Shown here in pieces: positions 1 through 9,181 of a stretch of 64,000 bases of DNA; within the stretch, counting starts at the first letter, position 1; each line of letters starts with the position of its first letter. A model generated the notes under the pieces. The model was not told the origin of the DNA. It was given only the letters and a program-made list of their open reading frames with translations, and made no database searches. The position numbers and the translations under genes are program-made. This DNA comes from Eubacterium sp. UBA3782 (GTDB taxonomy: Bacteria; Bacillota; Clostridia; Lachnospirales; Lachnospiraceae). The stretch covers positions 1 through 64,000 of the forward strand of contig DFFG01000003.1 of NCBI GenBank assembly GCA_002368795.1, in the 5' to 3' direction.

Positions 1-2
1 CA

Positions 3-182
3 GAAGCCGAGGCTGCTCGTATTGCAGAGGAAGAGCGTCTGGCAGCAGAAGCCGAGGAAGCCCGCATCGCAGAGGAAGAGCGCCTGGCAGCGGAGGCCGA
101 GGCAGCCCGCATCGCCGAGGAAGAACGTCAGAAAGCGGAAGCAGAAGCAGCTCGTATTGCGGAACAGGAGAGGCTGGCTGCG
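3..182 (+). repeat. Four tandem 45-bp coding repeats
   Basis: Four consecutive 45-bp units (3-47, 48-92, 93-137, 138-182) each encode a near-identical 15-residue EAEAARIAEEERLAA-type segment. Units differ by a few mostly synonymous substitutions. The array may continue upstream of the window. Such arrays commonly change copy number by slippage. Confidence 0.85.
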
Positions 183-815
183 GAATCGGCCCGCCTTGCC
201 GAAGAGCGAGCCCGCATCGAGGCAGAGCGCGCAGCCCTGGCTGCAGAGCGTGAGCGGATGCTGGCCGAGATCGAGGAGACCAGAAGAAAGGCTGCAGCTG
301 CAGCACCGGCAGAGAACGGGATGGGCGGCAGCACACATAGGAAGGCAGCCCGGGCGCAGGAGACCGGTCGCCGTCCGGAGGCAGAACCGGTCAGAAACGA
401 AATGGGAACGCCCGTCCGCCTGAAGTTCTGTCCGAAGTGCGGCGCGAAGATCCGGGTTGGCGCAAGATTCTGTGTCACCTGTGGTTATGCCCTGGGCGCC
501 CGTCTGGATGCAGCACCTGGACAGGGAAGCCGGACGGAAGAGAGCGGGTTTACGGTGAAGACAAAAGGGGACCTGCGTCCCCGCACCCCCAAGGAGATGG
601 GGATCGAAAATATAGATGAGACGCAGTACGCCTGGACAGAGGAGGAGCGGTCCGCCAGAGATCAGGCAGAGCAGGAGGAATTCCGCCGCATGCTTGCGGA
701 GGACCGGGCCAGAGAATACCGGCAGAGGGAAAACGCCTCCGGAGCCAGGGGCTTTCGCACCGACCGGGTCGAGCGGCTTTCAAGAGGCGGAAAACGCGGC
801 AGAAATGAAGAGTGA
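3..815 (+). CDS. Zinc-ribbon protein with Ala/Glu/Arg-rich coiled coil (5' end missing)
   Basis: The reading frame is open from the first bases of the window, so the start lies upstream; 270 codons and a TGA are visible. The first ~60 residues are four copies of a 15-residue unit of the type EAEAARIAEEERLAA, followed by more Glu/Arg/Ala helix to about residue 100, predicted as a long coiled coil. A four-cysteine zinc ribbon follows (FCPKCG, then FCVTCG 13 residues later), then a charged tail with no membrane segment. The ribbon has the same CxxC-GA-FCxxCG pattern as those at the end of the SPFH protein 75 bp downstream, which suggests the two work together. Function unknown; a scaffold or adaptor role is inference. 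Confidence 0.75.
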   Translation, partial: EAEAARIAEEERLAAEAEEARIAEEERLAAEAEAARIAEEERQKAEAEAARIAEQERLAAESARLAEERARIEAERAALAAERERMLAEIEETRRKAAAAAPAENGMGGSTHRKAARAQETGRRPEAEPVRNEMGTPVRLKFCPKCGAKIRVGARFCVTCGYALGARLDAAPGQGSRTEESGFTVKTKGDLRPRTPKEMGIENIDETQYAWTEEERSARDQAEQEEFRRMLAEDRAREYRQRENASGARGFRTDRVERLSRGGKRGRNEE

Positions 816-889
816 TCCGGAACCGCCTGCAGCGGAGCCAGTATGTCAGACAGAGGACAGAAACAGGAGAAAGGAACGGGGGACAGGCT

Positions 890-2131
890 ATGGCAATAGC
901 AGAAGTAATCAAATTTGAAGGTGATCCGAATCAGCTGGTGTGGAAGCACCCAGCGGAGGATTTCAACACGACATCGCAGCTGATCGTCGATGAGACCCAT
1001 GAAGCACTTCTTGTGCTCAACGGCAATGCCGCGGATCTGTTCGGACCCGGCCGGCATACGCTGACGACGAACAATATCCCGATCCTGCGGAAGCTGCAGG
1101 AGATCCCCACCGGAGGGGCAACGCCGTTTCCGTGCAAGGTCTTCTTTATCAATAAGGTCCATCAGATGGATATGCTCTGGGGTACCCAGGGCGCGATCCC
1201 GCTGGAGGATCCGCTGTACGATATCTTCATGCATGTCATGCTTCACGGAAGCATTTCGGTGTCGGTGGATGATTCCAGGAAATTCCTCCTGAAGCTTGTC
1301 GGCTTCCGTGACCGGTTTGATGCCAATACACTGGTATCCAAATTCCGCGGGATCATTTCCAGCCAGGTAAAGGATGCTATCTCCAAGATCATGATCCGGG
1401 GCCAGCTCAGCTACTTTATGATCAGCTCAGAGCTTCTGGAGATCAGCGGTGTCGTCAAGGAAAGACTGGATGAAGTCTTTGACGAGTATGGCGTCCACAT
1501 CGAGTTCTTTAACATTGAAGCCATCGAGGTTCCGGACAAGGATTATGCCGAGATCTCGCAGGCCAAAAAGCTTCGTAGCAGCCGCCTGATCCAGGGCTAC
1601 ACCTGGCAGGAGGAGCGGCAGATGATGATCGCCGAAAAGTTTGCCGGCAATCAGGGCGCCATGGGAACCATCGGCGGGATGATGGGCGGCCTGGCCGGCG
1701 GCATTGCCATGGGCAGCACGATCGCAGAGGTGGCAAAGAATGCCCTGTCTGCAGACCGGATCCCCACACAGGCGCCACCAAAGAATGTGGCCGGAGCAGC
1801 TCCGGTCATGGGAGCAAATGCTCCCGGAGCGGCTGCAGGGCAGACGGTCGACGTATCCGCATTGCTGCGTCAGGGCGCAGGCGCTGCCCCTGCCCGGCCG
1901 GAAGTCCGGGAGGAGAGGATCAGTCCGGAGCAGATGCCGGAAAGGCAGCAGATGGAGGGTTACGGCAGAGAAGGAAAATTCTGTCCGGAATGCGGAAGTC
2001 CGGTTGCAGCCGGAGCAAAGTTCTGCTCTGAGTGCGGACACAAGATGGAAAGCAATGTCTGTCCGGGATGCGGCAGTCCCATCACGCCGGGCGCTAAATT
2101 CTGTTCCGAGTGCGGGACCCGTCTCATATAA
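890..2131 (+). CDS. SPFH-domain protein with two C-terminal zinc ribbons (YdjI-like, virion-core-protein family)
   Basis: 413 residues, beginning MAIAEVIKFEGDPNQLVWKH. The ATG at 890 was chosen over in-frame upstream codons because homologues of this family start at this point. Residues ~20-250 match the SPFH/Band-7-like family often labelled virion core protein (PF13421 type), represented by Bacillus subtilis YdjI. A Gly/Met-rich stretch (~250-285), an Ala/Pro linker, and two zinc ribbons follow (C365, C368, C379, C382 and C391, C394, C405, C408). SPFH proteins form membrane-associated oligomeric platforms; YdjI works with YdjG/YdjH to recruit PspA. There is no clear transmembrane helix, so membrane contact is probably peripheral or through the neighbouring membrane proteins. 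It is probably the central scaffold of this operon (inference). Confidence 0.85.
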   Translation: MAIAEVIKFEGDPNQLVWKHPAEDFNTTSQLIVDETHEALLVLNGNAADLFGPGRHTLTTNNIPILRKLQEIPTGGATPFPCKVFFINKVHQMDMLWGTQGAIPLEDPLYDIFMHVMLHGSISVSVDDSRKFLLKLVGFRDRFDANTLVSKFRGIISSQVKDAISKIMIRGQLSYFMISSELLEISGVVKERLDEVFDEYGVHIEFFNIEAIEVPDKDYAEISQAKKLRSSRLIQGYTWQEERQMMIAEKFAGNQGAMGTIGGMMGGLAGGIAMGSTIAEVAKNALSADRIPTQAPPKNVAGAAPVMGANAPGAAAGQTVDVSALLRQGAGAAPARPEVREERISPEQMPERQQMEGYGREGKFCPECGSPVAAGAKFCSECGHKMESNVCPGCGSPITPGAKFCSECGTRLI

Positions 2132-2284
2132 CTCACTCGGGGTGGCCCCGCCTCTATAGGCGGCAAGAACGCCAAGGCGTTCCTGAAGGATTTTTGAAAC
2201 ATGGAAAGACGGGCACAGCGGCCTGTCCGATAAGAGCAGCGGCCTGTTTCTGCTGCAGTAAAAGGAAAAGGAGAACGTAAAGGC

Positions 2285-2983
2285 ATGGCAAGAGTTACAA
2301 AAAAACGGACCGCCGGTATGATCGGCCTCATCTATCTGATTGCATTTGCAGTTTTCATTATGCTCGTTTTCTTTATCTTTAAAGACAGGAGCGGCGTCTT
2401 CTGGATGAGCTTTATCTTTGCGGTGATCGCCTTTGCCGTAAAGCTTGCCAGCACCTTCCTGGCGTTCCAGGCATTTGAAGTGGAAGCCGTCTTCTTTGGC
2501 ATTCCGCTGGCCTCGCTTTCTCTTTACTACTTTTTTGCCCAGGTGTTCTGTGCAGTCGTTTTCATGATCTTCCACAGCGCACCGGCCAAGCTGGCTTTCG
2601 CCCTTCAGGTGATCATTCTGGCAGTCTTTGCCATCGTCGCGATCATCACGCTGTTCACCAGAGATGCCATCCAGGATGTGGATGACAATATCAAGATCAG
2701 CACTACCGCCATCAAGACGATGCAGGCGGATGTGGAAAGCCTTCGCGATGCAGCAGGCGATCCGGAGCTGAAGAACCGTCTGCGCAAGCTGGCTGAGACG
2801 ATTAAGTATTCCGATCCGATGTCCAACGATGCGGTGCTGGATATTGAGGATCAGATCATGCAGTCGCTCTCTGAGCTGCGGATCTACTGTGAAGACAACG
2901 ACAAGGCAAATGCCATGCAGGCATGCAGAAACACGGAGATGCTGTTCCTCCAGAGAAACCGGACGCTCCGGGCAACAAAGTAA
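2285..2983 (+). CDS. Four-helix membrane protein with cytoplasmic helical tail, unknown function
   Basis: 232 residues. Four hydrophobic segments are visible at about residues 12-31, 38-60, 66-92 and 98-122. They are followed by a ~110-residue soluble tail that is largely helical and charged (residues 123-232). A purine-rich AAGGAGA site precedes the ATG. It lies between the SPFH gene and a zinc-ribbon gene that starts 9 bp after its stop, so it is almost certainly co-transcribed with them. I do not recognise a named family. By position it could be the membrane anchor of the SPFH assembly, as YdjH-type proteins are in Bacillus, but sequence similarity to YdjH cannot be judged here. Confidence 0.75.
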   Translation: MARVTKKRTAGMIGLIYLIAFAVFIMLVFFIFKDRSGVFWMSFIFAVIAFAVKLASTFLAFQAFEVEAVFFGIPLASLSLYYFFAQVFCAVVFMIFHSAPAKLAFALQVIILAVFAIVAIITLFTRDAIQDVDDNIKISTTAIKTMQADVESLRDAAGDPELKNRLRKLAETIKYSDPMSNDAVLDIEDQIMQSLSELRIYCEDNDKANAMQACRNTEMLFLQRNRTLRATK

Positions 2984-2992
2984 GGACAGACT

Positions 2993-4996
2993 ATGGCTTC
3001 CAGTTACAAAAGTGTAAAATGTGACAGCTGCGGCGGTTCCCTGGTTTATTCCAGAGAAAAGAAGGTATGGATCTGCCGGTACTGCGGCAATGAGATCCGC
3101 CGGGAAGAGGAATACGACGGGCTGTATACGATCAAAAATGTCGTCCGGCAGACGATCACCGATACGGCGTACGGCAGGCTGGAGCAGGCCAGGCGCAACC
3201 TGGCCGAGTGCGAGAAGATCGATACCCGCTATGTGGGTACGCTGATCGCCAGGCTGTGCGTTCAGATGTTTACCCTGATCACGCCGGGCGAGTGTCCCCA
3301 GAGCGGGCAAAAGAGCCTGATCCGGCAGATCCGGCAGAACTATGAGGACCTGCAGAAGCTGGACCAGGGCATATCTGCAGAGGAAGAGGCGCTCTACGAA
3401 TCCTTCGACGGGAACGCAGATGTCTTTGCCGTTCTGGTCGTTGTGTTTGATTCCCTGGGCGACCGGGTGCATAAGGAATTTGCCGAAAACCTTCTGGATG
3501 CGGCAAAAGTATATTCAGAGCGGATCAATGACAGCCTCCTTCGGTATGCGATGCGCAGCAAAAAGCTGGAGCTGGCTGACCGGATCCTGGATAATGTGGA
3601 CAACATCCCCTGCAGGGCTGCTTTGCTGACCGTCCTTGCGGAATATCCGGATGGCGATAGCAAGCGGCAGCATGTGCGGGATCTGTTTCCGCGTGCCGGC
3701 CTTTCAAGGGATGAGAGAAAGGCAGTCGAGGGTTATCTGAAGACCACAAAGGACTGTCCGGAGACAAAGACAGCGGTCTATGCCGCCGGCGTCGAAGCTG
3801 GTGTACCGGCATCGATCACCTGTGTGGAGGAATATCTGCTGAAGGATCTCGGAGGCAGGATCGAAGACGTCCGAAAAGTGATCCGGCTGATCGCACAGGC
3901 AAAGCCGAACGATGCGGAGCTCTACCGGCTGATCACAGCGATCTTTACCGGACACAGCTTTCCGGTGGCCCAGGCGGAGCTTTCCGAGCTGGCATCCTCC
4001 GGATTGTATATCGTGGTCAACCCATCGGATATCCTCCGGATGCTGTCCAGACAGGAGCTTTCCCTTGATGAACGGCTGGCGCTGGTCGATCTGGCCCATC
4101 AGTTTAACAGCGACGCCCGCACAAATGATACGATCCTGGCAGAATATCTGAACCGGAACCGGGATGCGGCCGATATCCGTATTCCGGTGATCGAAAAGCT
4201 GCTCACCTATGTCCGGACGATCGCAACCGCGACGCTCAGCGAGTATGTGATACGGGTAACGACCGATGGGAAGCGAAAGCCCGAGGTCCTATCCAGGATC
4301 CTCGAGCTTGACCTGAACATGAGCTTTTTCCGGAGTCTGATGCAGCAGTACATGGCCGGATCCCAGGATCCGCCGGATGTAAAGGCAGAGATAACGGCGC
4401 TGCTTGGGCGCGCCGGGCTGACGGTCGATGCCGGCACGCTGCTGGATATGGCCTGCAGCTGCACACAGGAAAATGCCCTGGAGACGATCAACCTCGTCAA
4501 CCGGATGAAGCAGAGCGGCGTGCATATGCGGAGCGACGCACTGAGCATTTACTTGGAGAAGGCGGCGGGACGGCAGTATTATGCCGGGCTGATCTCCGCG
4601 CTGTATACCGAAGGATGCATCCTGTCCGGAAGGGCTGTGGCAAACTATGTGCTCTATGCCCGGATGAATGAGGAGGTAAAGCTCCGCAATCTGGAGACCT
4701 TTCTTGCAGCCTGCAGTGAGCCGGCAGGCAGCATAGCGGTTACCGTCAGTCATCTGGGACACCGGGTCGACTGCAGTCTGCTGCAGGCATACGTGCTGAC
4801 GGCAGGAGAAAGCCTCCCGACGGCCGGTCGGATCACCGACATGCTGAAGAGTACCGGTGCAAAGCTGAATGCAAACATCCAGGTGGACCAGGCAAATATG
4901 AAATTCAAAAAATACATCATGGACAACCGTCCGCAGCTTGGCGGCCAGACAGAGGCGCTGTGTGCGGACAACAAGGTGTTTTCCATGTTTTTCTAA
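2993..4996 (+). CDS. Large helical-repeat protein with N-terminal zinc ribbon
   Basis: 667 residues. The N-terminus holds a zinc ribbon (C10, C13, C28, C31) of the type annotated as TFIIB-like. The rest is a long, almost entirely helical, soluble region without membrane segments, resembling HEAT/TPR-type solenoids, with recurring short helices such as DAELYRLITAIF and NALETINLVNRM. The ATG has an AAGGACAG ribosome site that overlaps the end of the preceding gene's stop region. No enzymatic motif is visible. Its zinc ribbon relates it to the SPFH protein and to the first gene of the cluster. A protein-protein scaffold role is inference. Confidence 0.75.
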   Translation: MASSYKSVKCDSCGGSLVYSREKKVWICRYCGNEIRREEEYDGLYTIKNVVRQTITDTAYGRLEQARRNLAECEKIDTRYVGTLIARLCVQMFTLITPGECPQSGQKSLIRQIRQNYEDLQKLDQGISAEEEALYESFDGNADVFAVLVVVFDSLGDRVHKEFAENLLDAAKVYSERINDSLLRYAMRSKKLELADRILDNVDNIPCRAALLTVLAEYPDGDSKRQHVRDLFPRAGLSRDERKAVEGYLKTTKDCPETKTAVYAAGVEAGVPASITCVEEYLLKDLGGRIEDVRKVIRLIAQAKPNDAELYRLITAIFTGHSFPVAQAELSELASSGLYIVVNPSDILRMLSRQELSLDERLALVDLAHQFNSDARTNDTILAEYLNRNRDAADIRIPVIEKLLTYVRTIATATLSEYVIRVTTDGKRKPEVLSRILELDLNMSFFRSLMQQYMAGSQDPPDVKAEITALLGRAGLTVDAGTLLDMACSCTQENALETINLVNRMKQSGVHMRSDALSIYLEKAAGRQYYAGLISALYTEGCILSGRAVANYVLYARMNEEVKLRNLETFLAACSEPAGSIAVTVSHLGHRVDCSLLQAYVLTAGESLPTAGRITDMLKSTGAKLNANIQVDQANMKFKKYIMDNRPQLGGQTEALCADNKVFSMFF

Positions 4997-5033
4997 GCTT
5001 CGGGCGAATATTGCAGAAAAGGAGGGATAAAGC

Positions 5034-6800
5034 GTGACGCAGGAAGAATACGAGGCTGAGCAGGCCGAAATAGAATCGTTGATTAATCAGATCAATGCGC
5101 TGATCGCCGAAAACAACCGGCTGATCGATGAGATCAACAATGCACTGCATAATATTCAGATCCTGAAGAACAACGTCGGCGTGCTGGGCAGAAACATCGA
5201 GCCCAAGATGCGCAGCGTTTCCGGAGAAGTGGAGCTTGACGCAGACAAGACAAAAGCTGTCAGCAATGCGCTCCAGGAGATGACCGAACAGTACTTTACG
5301 TTCAAGACCCTGTCCTCGGCATCCAAGAATCTGTCCCAGTATACGGACGAGTATTATGCGAAATACCAGCATTACAACAAGCTCCGCCGGATCGCTCTTG
5401 GCTATGTGATCGGGCTGGACAACAATTTTGTTTCTGATGAGACCCTGCGCAAGGAGGTCGAGAAGATCTACCTCCAGAACACGGAATACTGGCTCGCCTA
5501 TGCGGCATCGGCCGTCATGCTCTGGGCCAGCGATGAAAAAGAGGCGGCAAAGCGTGCGCTGGACAAAGCCATTTTCATGGACGAGACCAAGGCCAGCCTG
5601 TATTTCATGCTGATCAACCTCCGGTTTGGCAGGGACAAGGTTGCCAGAGAGTGGTTCCTCTACTACATGGAGCGTGTGGATTCCGGCCATCTTCCCGAGG
5701 ACTGGAAGTATCTTCTGCAGGCCTATCTGACCGGAACCTTCGGGACAGATCCCGAATTCCAGAAGCTGGTCGCGACACGGATGAATGCCATGCTGGCCAA
5801 GGAGGAGGCCACAACGGTCGACTTCGGGAAAAAGTTCAGCAGCCGGGCGTACCAGTACATCGATACGCATCTGCACACCACCAGGGAGGCCTTCCCCTAC
5901 CTGAAACAGACCTGTGCGGATCATGGCCAGATGATGGAGATGCTCTCCGACGCAGAGAAGAATGCGGTCATTGCCGCCTGGTACAATGCGCTGGCCGAGG
6001 AAAAGGACGAGCAGTCCGGCTTCATCGCCCAGAGGATCGAGAATGTTCTTTATGCGCTGGTCAGCAGCTATGATGACGGAGAGCTGGAGATCGTCAAAAA
6101 GATCCGCTACAACGACTGTATCCTGACGGCAAAGGGCGATGTGGCCAGAGCCCAGGAAAAATACGAGCTGGAGTTCCCGCCAAAGAAGAGGACGACCTTT
6201 GGGGATCTGCTGGCAGACTGGGCTTTCCAGGAGGACAGCAACCTGACGCCGCTGCTGATCCGCCGGTTCGCCATCGATCTGATGAAGGACTGGATCTTCA
6301 AGGGCTACGAGCAGTTCAACCGTGACAATCTCCAGAAGGAGAAGAAGGAATACACCTTTGATATCGACGGCTGCGAGGTGACCACATCAGAGACCGGATA
6401 TGAACGGGCAAAGACCAGGGTCGACCAGTTTTTTGAGAAGAACAAATGGAAGAGCATAACCGCCGACAAATTCGCGCTGATCTTTATGCTGATGAGTGTA
6501 TGCGGTGTGCTTCTTTTGGGCATCATGGCAGTTACGGCTGTCGGCGCCCATGGATTTGGCACAGGAGCGAGGATCGCTCTGGTTACCGGTATCCTGCTGG
6601 TCCTTGCGGGTGTATTCCTGCTATGGCGGCGTATCGTAGAAGTGCTGGCGGCACTCCAGGAAAAGAAGCGGCTCGCTCTGCAGAAGCTGGCCCACTCCCT
6701 GGAGGAGCTGGGCAGATGGCGCGAGCTGTTCCATAAAGAAGCAGACAGGATCAGTGATCTGGAGAGGGCCGTGAGCGAATTCGGTCCATCCGCGCGGTAA
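5034..6800 (+). CDS. Membrane-anchored helical protein, paralogue 1 of 3
   Basis: 588 residues from a GTG start 8 bp after GGAGGGA. It has an N-terminal coiled coil (~1-70), a helical solenoid-like middle (~100-450) with the signature LRFGRDKVAREWFLYY, two adjacent membrane helices (~477-530) and a short helical C-terminal tail of ~58 residues. The same layout and signature recur in the genes at 6816 and 10693, so these are paralogues. The two-helix hairpin near the C-terminus would leave both the large N-terminal part and the tail on the same, probably cytoplasmic, side. No catalytic motif is seen. Function unknown. Confidence 0.8.
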   Translation: MTQEEYEAEQAEIESLINQINALIAENNRLIDEINNALHNIQILKNNVGVLGRNIEPKMRSVSGEVELDADKTKAVSNALQEMTEQYFTFKTLSSASKNLSQYTDEYYAKYQHYNKLRRIALGYVIGLDNNFVSDETLRKEVEKIYLQNTEYWLAYAASAVMLWASDEKEAAKRALDKAIFMDETKASLYFMLINLRFGRDKVAREWFLYYMERVDSGHLPEDWKYLLQAYLTGTFGTDPEFQKLVATRMNAMLAKEEATTVDFGKKFSSRAYQYIDTHLHTTREAFPYLKQTCADHGQMMEMLSDAEKNAVIAAWYNALAEEKDEQSGFIAQRIENVLYALVSSYDDGELEIVKKIRYNDCILTAKGDVARAQEKYELEFPPKKRTTFGDLLADWAFQEDSNLTPLLIRRFAIDLMKDWIFKGYEQFNRDNLQKEKKEYTFDIDGCEVTTSETGYERAKTRVDQFFEKNKWKSITADKFALIFMLMSVCGVLLLGIMAVTAVGAHGFGTGARIALVTGILLVLAGVFLLWRRIVEVLAALQEKKRLALQKLAHSLEELGRWRELFHKEADRISDLERAVSEFGPSAR

Positions 6801-6815
6801 AGGGGGGAAGAAAAG

Positions 6816-8417
6816 ATGTCAAATGTTTCCGGTGCAATACAGGAGCTGAACGAGACGATCAACTCCTTTGAATCAAAGGTCGACGTACATGTACAGAATA
6901 TTCACCAGTCCAGCGTAAACGTGGATGCTGCTGCAGACCGGATCTACCAGAAGATCGTGCAGTTCCGGCAGGATATGGAGCATGGCGAGCAGAAGCAGCT
7001 TGCCCATGAGAACATCATCCGTATCGACCAGATCATCAAGGAGCAGTTCAGCAATTACGAGACGATCCGCCGTACCGTCATGGGCGTTGTGAGGGACTTC
7101 GATATCAATCTTGTCCGCAACACGACGATCCAGGAGCTCTCTGAGGAGCTCTGGATCACCAGCTCCCGCTACTGGCTGTCCTATGCGCTGATCGCCATCA
7201 CCGCATGGGTAAACAATTACCCGGAGGTGGCAAGAAACGCGCTGGCTGAGAGCGGACGGAAGGATGCCGTCAAGACGACGCTGTTTTTCTGCCTTCTCAA
7301 TCTGCGCTTCAACCGGATCGATACGGCGAAAAGCTGGTTCTATGAGTACCTCAAGACCCTGGATCCGACGATGCTCCAGCAGGAGACGGCTGTCATGCTG
7401 CAGGCGTTTCTCGCAGGGATCTTCGGCAAGGACCAGGAGCTGCAGCATGCGGTGATCGATGTCATCGACCAGTGGATCTCCATCATCAATGAGAGCCAGG
7501 AGATCTGCGATGAGCTGGTCGGCTCCTACGAGAGCTATATCCGCAACATCAATCCCATGGTCGACTTCAATTACGAGGCGATCCTTACCTACTGCACCAA
7601 TGCGGAGGAGCTGAAGCGCTCCTTTACCGATGTGTCGAAATACGCCAGCATTCTGGATCTTTTGGATTCCCTGAATGTGCAGGAGGTCACCCAGAGCAAC
7701 GACAACTATGCCGAGCGTGTGGATGCCGTGCTGATGAACCTGATCTCCAACTATGATGCAGAGGAGCTGGATCTTCGGAACCAGCAGGAGTATTTCAACC
7801 TGATCGTCCGCAACGAGGGACAGGTCGACCGTGCCGAGGCCCAGTATGCGGAAGAGATGGCACTGCAGAATGAAAACTTCAACATCGGCAAGCAGATGAT
7901 CAAATGGGCGATCTATGATGACAACGACACAACAGATCCCCATGTGCGCAAGTTCGGCTTCCAGAACACCAAACAGTGGTTCAAGAGCGCGCTGGACCGG
8001 TTCAGCGTATCCCTGCAGCAGCAATTCCCCATCGAGTATAATCTGTCCATCGACACCTGGACCGGTACGAGCAGCGGGGATGACCAGGAAGAGCTGACCG
8101 AGAACATGCGCAGCTACTTTGAGACAAATAAGTTCCACAATATGTATGTCAACACCATCAACATCGCCGCGCTGATCGTACTGATCGCATCTCTGGGCCT
8201 TGCGTTTGTCACGCTGTATGCCCTGGTCGCTTCCGTCGCGGCGGCGGCCGTACTGATCTACCGGGTCATCAAGGCAAACAAGGAATATCCGGCAAGAGTC
8301 AATGCGGCTCTGGAGGCGTTAAACCAGACGCTGCTGGAGATCGCCGACTTCCGGGATTACTTCGCGCAGTGCAGCCTGCAGAAGGATGAGATCCTCTCCA
8401 CCGTGGAATTCATCTGA
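6816..8417 (+). CDS. Membrane-anchored helical protein, paralogue 2 of 3
   Basis: 533 residues, starting 15 bp after the previous stop behind AAAGGGGGG. It shares the architecture of its neighbour: N-terminal coiled coil (~1-65), helical body with the signature LRFNRIDTAKSWFYEY and an upstream YWLSYALIAITAW motif, two membrane helices (~443-483), and a ~50-residue helical tail. The three paralogues are strongly diverged from each other outside the signature blocks, which points to an old duplication and separate subunit roles rather than a recent copy. Function unknown. Confidence 0.8.
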   Translation: MSNVSGAIQELNETINSFESKVDVHVQNIHQSSVNVDAAADRIYQKIVQFRQDMEHGEQKQLAHENIIRIDQIIKEQFSNYETIRRTVMGVVRDFDINLVRNTTIQELSEELWITSSRYWLSYALIAITAWVNNYPEVARNALAESGRKDAVKTTLFFCLLNLRFNRIDTAKSWFYEYLKTLDPTMLQQETAVMLQAFLAGIFGKDQELQHAVIDVIDQWISIINESQEICDELVGSYESYIRNINPMVDFNYEAILTYCTNAEELKRSFTDVSKYASILDLLDSLNVQEVTQSNDNYAERVDAVLMNLISNYDAEELDLRNQQEYFNLIVRNEGQVDRAEAQYAEEMALQNENFNIGKQMIKWAIYDDNDTTDPHVRKFGFQNTKQWFKSALDRFSVSLQQQFPIEYNLSIDTWTGTSSGDDQEELTENMRSYFETNKFHNMYVNTINIAALIVLIASLGLAFVTLYALVASVAAAAVLIYRVIKANKEYPARVNAALEALNQTLLEIADFRDYFAQCSLQKDEILSTVEFI

Positions 8418-8484
8418 CCGGAAAGACAAAGGGAAAATATACAAGTGACCGGCAACGGGACAGACAGTGCAGAAAGGATAGATT

Positions 8485-8694
8485 ATGGAAAACGAATTCG
8501 GATTCAATGCATATGAAGAGCAGGACGGACAGGACAATCAGATGTCGGATTTTGAGTCCCTGATGGCGGAGCGTATTCAGTCCAACTTCGCGGCAGAGAG
8601 CGGAAGCCTTTCGGCGACGGATGAGCGGCTGCAGGAAATGAACAAGCGGCTGCCGGACTGGAGCCTTGAGCCGCCCTACAGCTTCCTGAAATAA
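8485..8694 (+). CDS. Small acidic protein, unknown function
   Basis: 69 residues, acidic, with no membrane segment and no cysteine motif. It begins MENEFGFNAYEEQDGQ and ends with a Trp/Pro-rich segment LPDWSLEPPYSFLK. AGAAAGGATAG precedes the ATG, and the next gene starts 3 bp after its stop, so translation is probably coupled. The conserved-looking aromatic C-terminus could be a docking peptide for another cluster protein (inference). No family recognised. Confidence 0.65.
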   Translation: MENEFGFNAYEEQDGQDNQMSDFESLMAERIQSNFAAESGSLSATDERLQEMNKRLPDWSLEPPYSFLK

Positions 8695-8697
8695 ACA

Positions 8698-9180
8698 ATG
8701 ACAGCAAAGGCACCTTCAAATTATCAGGAATGGATGGCCATTATGGACGCCCTTGCGGAGGGCAGGTCCGGACCCGAAAGCCTTTCCCTGATGGAGGAGG
8801 GGACGCTGCCGGAGGGCGCGTATGTCACCGGCCGTTTTCAGCAGCGGGTCACCGATACGGTCAACCGGATGCTCCGGCGGAGCATCCGCCGTTTTGAGCA
8901 GCGCTTTTCGGAGGCCCTTTCCGAGCGGGGGACAGACACTGTGCAGCTTCTTCTTGCACGGCTGCATAAGGAGCTTGCCCTGTGCTTTTTCTTCCGAAGG
9001 ATGCCGTTTCTGGATGAATGCTTTCGAAATGAGCTGGAGACTGCCCTTTTGGGGGAGATCCGGAAATTCTGGAGGCATGAGATCCGGGAGATCCGGCGCC
9101 TTGCCGAGCTGCCAGGCCATGCAGAACTTGAGGAAGTCATGTATTCCATGAAGCGATTCGCAAAGGAATACGGAGAGTAG
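8698..9180 (+). CDS. Small basic helical protein, unknown function
   Basis: 160 residues, predicted mostly helical and rich in Arg/Glu (for example MLRRSIRRFEQRFSEALSER), with no membrane helix. It starts 3 bp after the upstream stop, and its own stop is one base before the AAA+ ATPase start, so the three genes are tightly coupled. There is no clear ribosome site of its own other than sequence within the preceding gene. It could be an adaptor for the ATPase that follows (inference from position only). Confidence 0.65.
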   Translation: MTAKAPSNYQEWMAIMDALAEGRSGPESLSLMEEGTLPEGAYVTGRFQQRVTDTVNRMLRRSIRRFEQRFSEALSERGTDTVQLLLARLHKELALCFFFRRMPFLDECFRNELETALLGEIRKFWRHEIREIRRLAELPGHAELEEVMYSMKRFAKEYGE

Positions 9181-9181
9181 G

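Noticed and set aside
1427..3472. A 681-codon open frame on the minus strand opposite the SPFH, membrane and zinc-ribbon genes
   Set aside because: It is a by-product of GC-rich coding on the other strand: no ribosome site, low-complexity His/Arg/Gln composition, and it crosses three well-supported genes.
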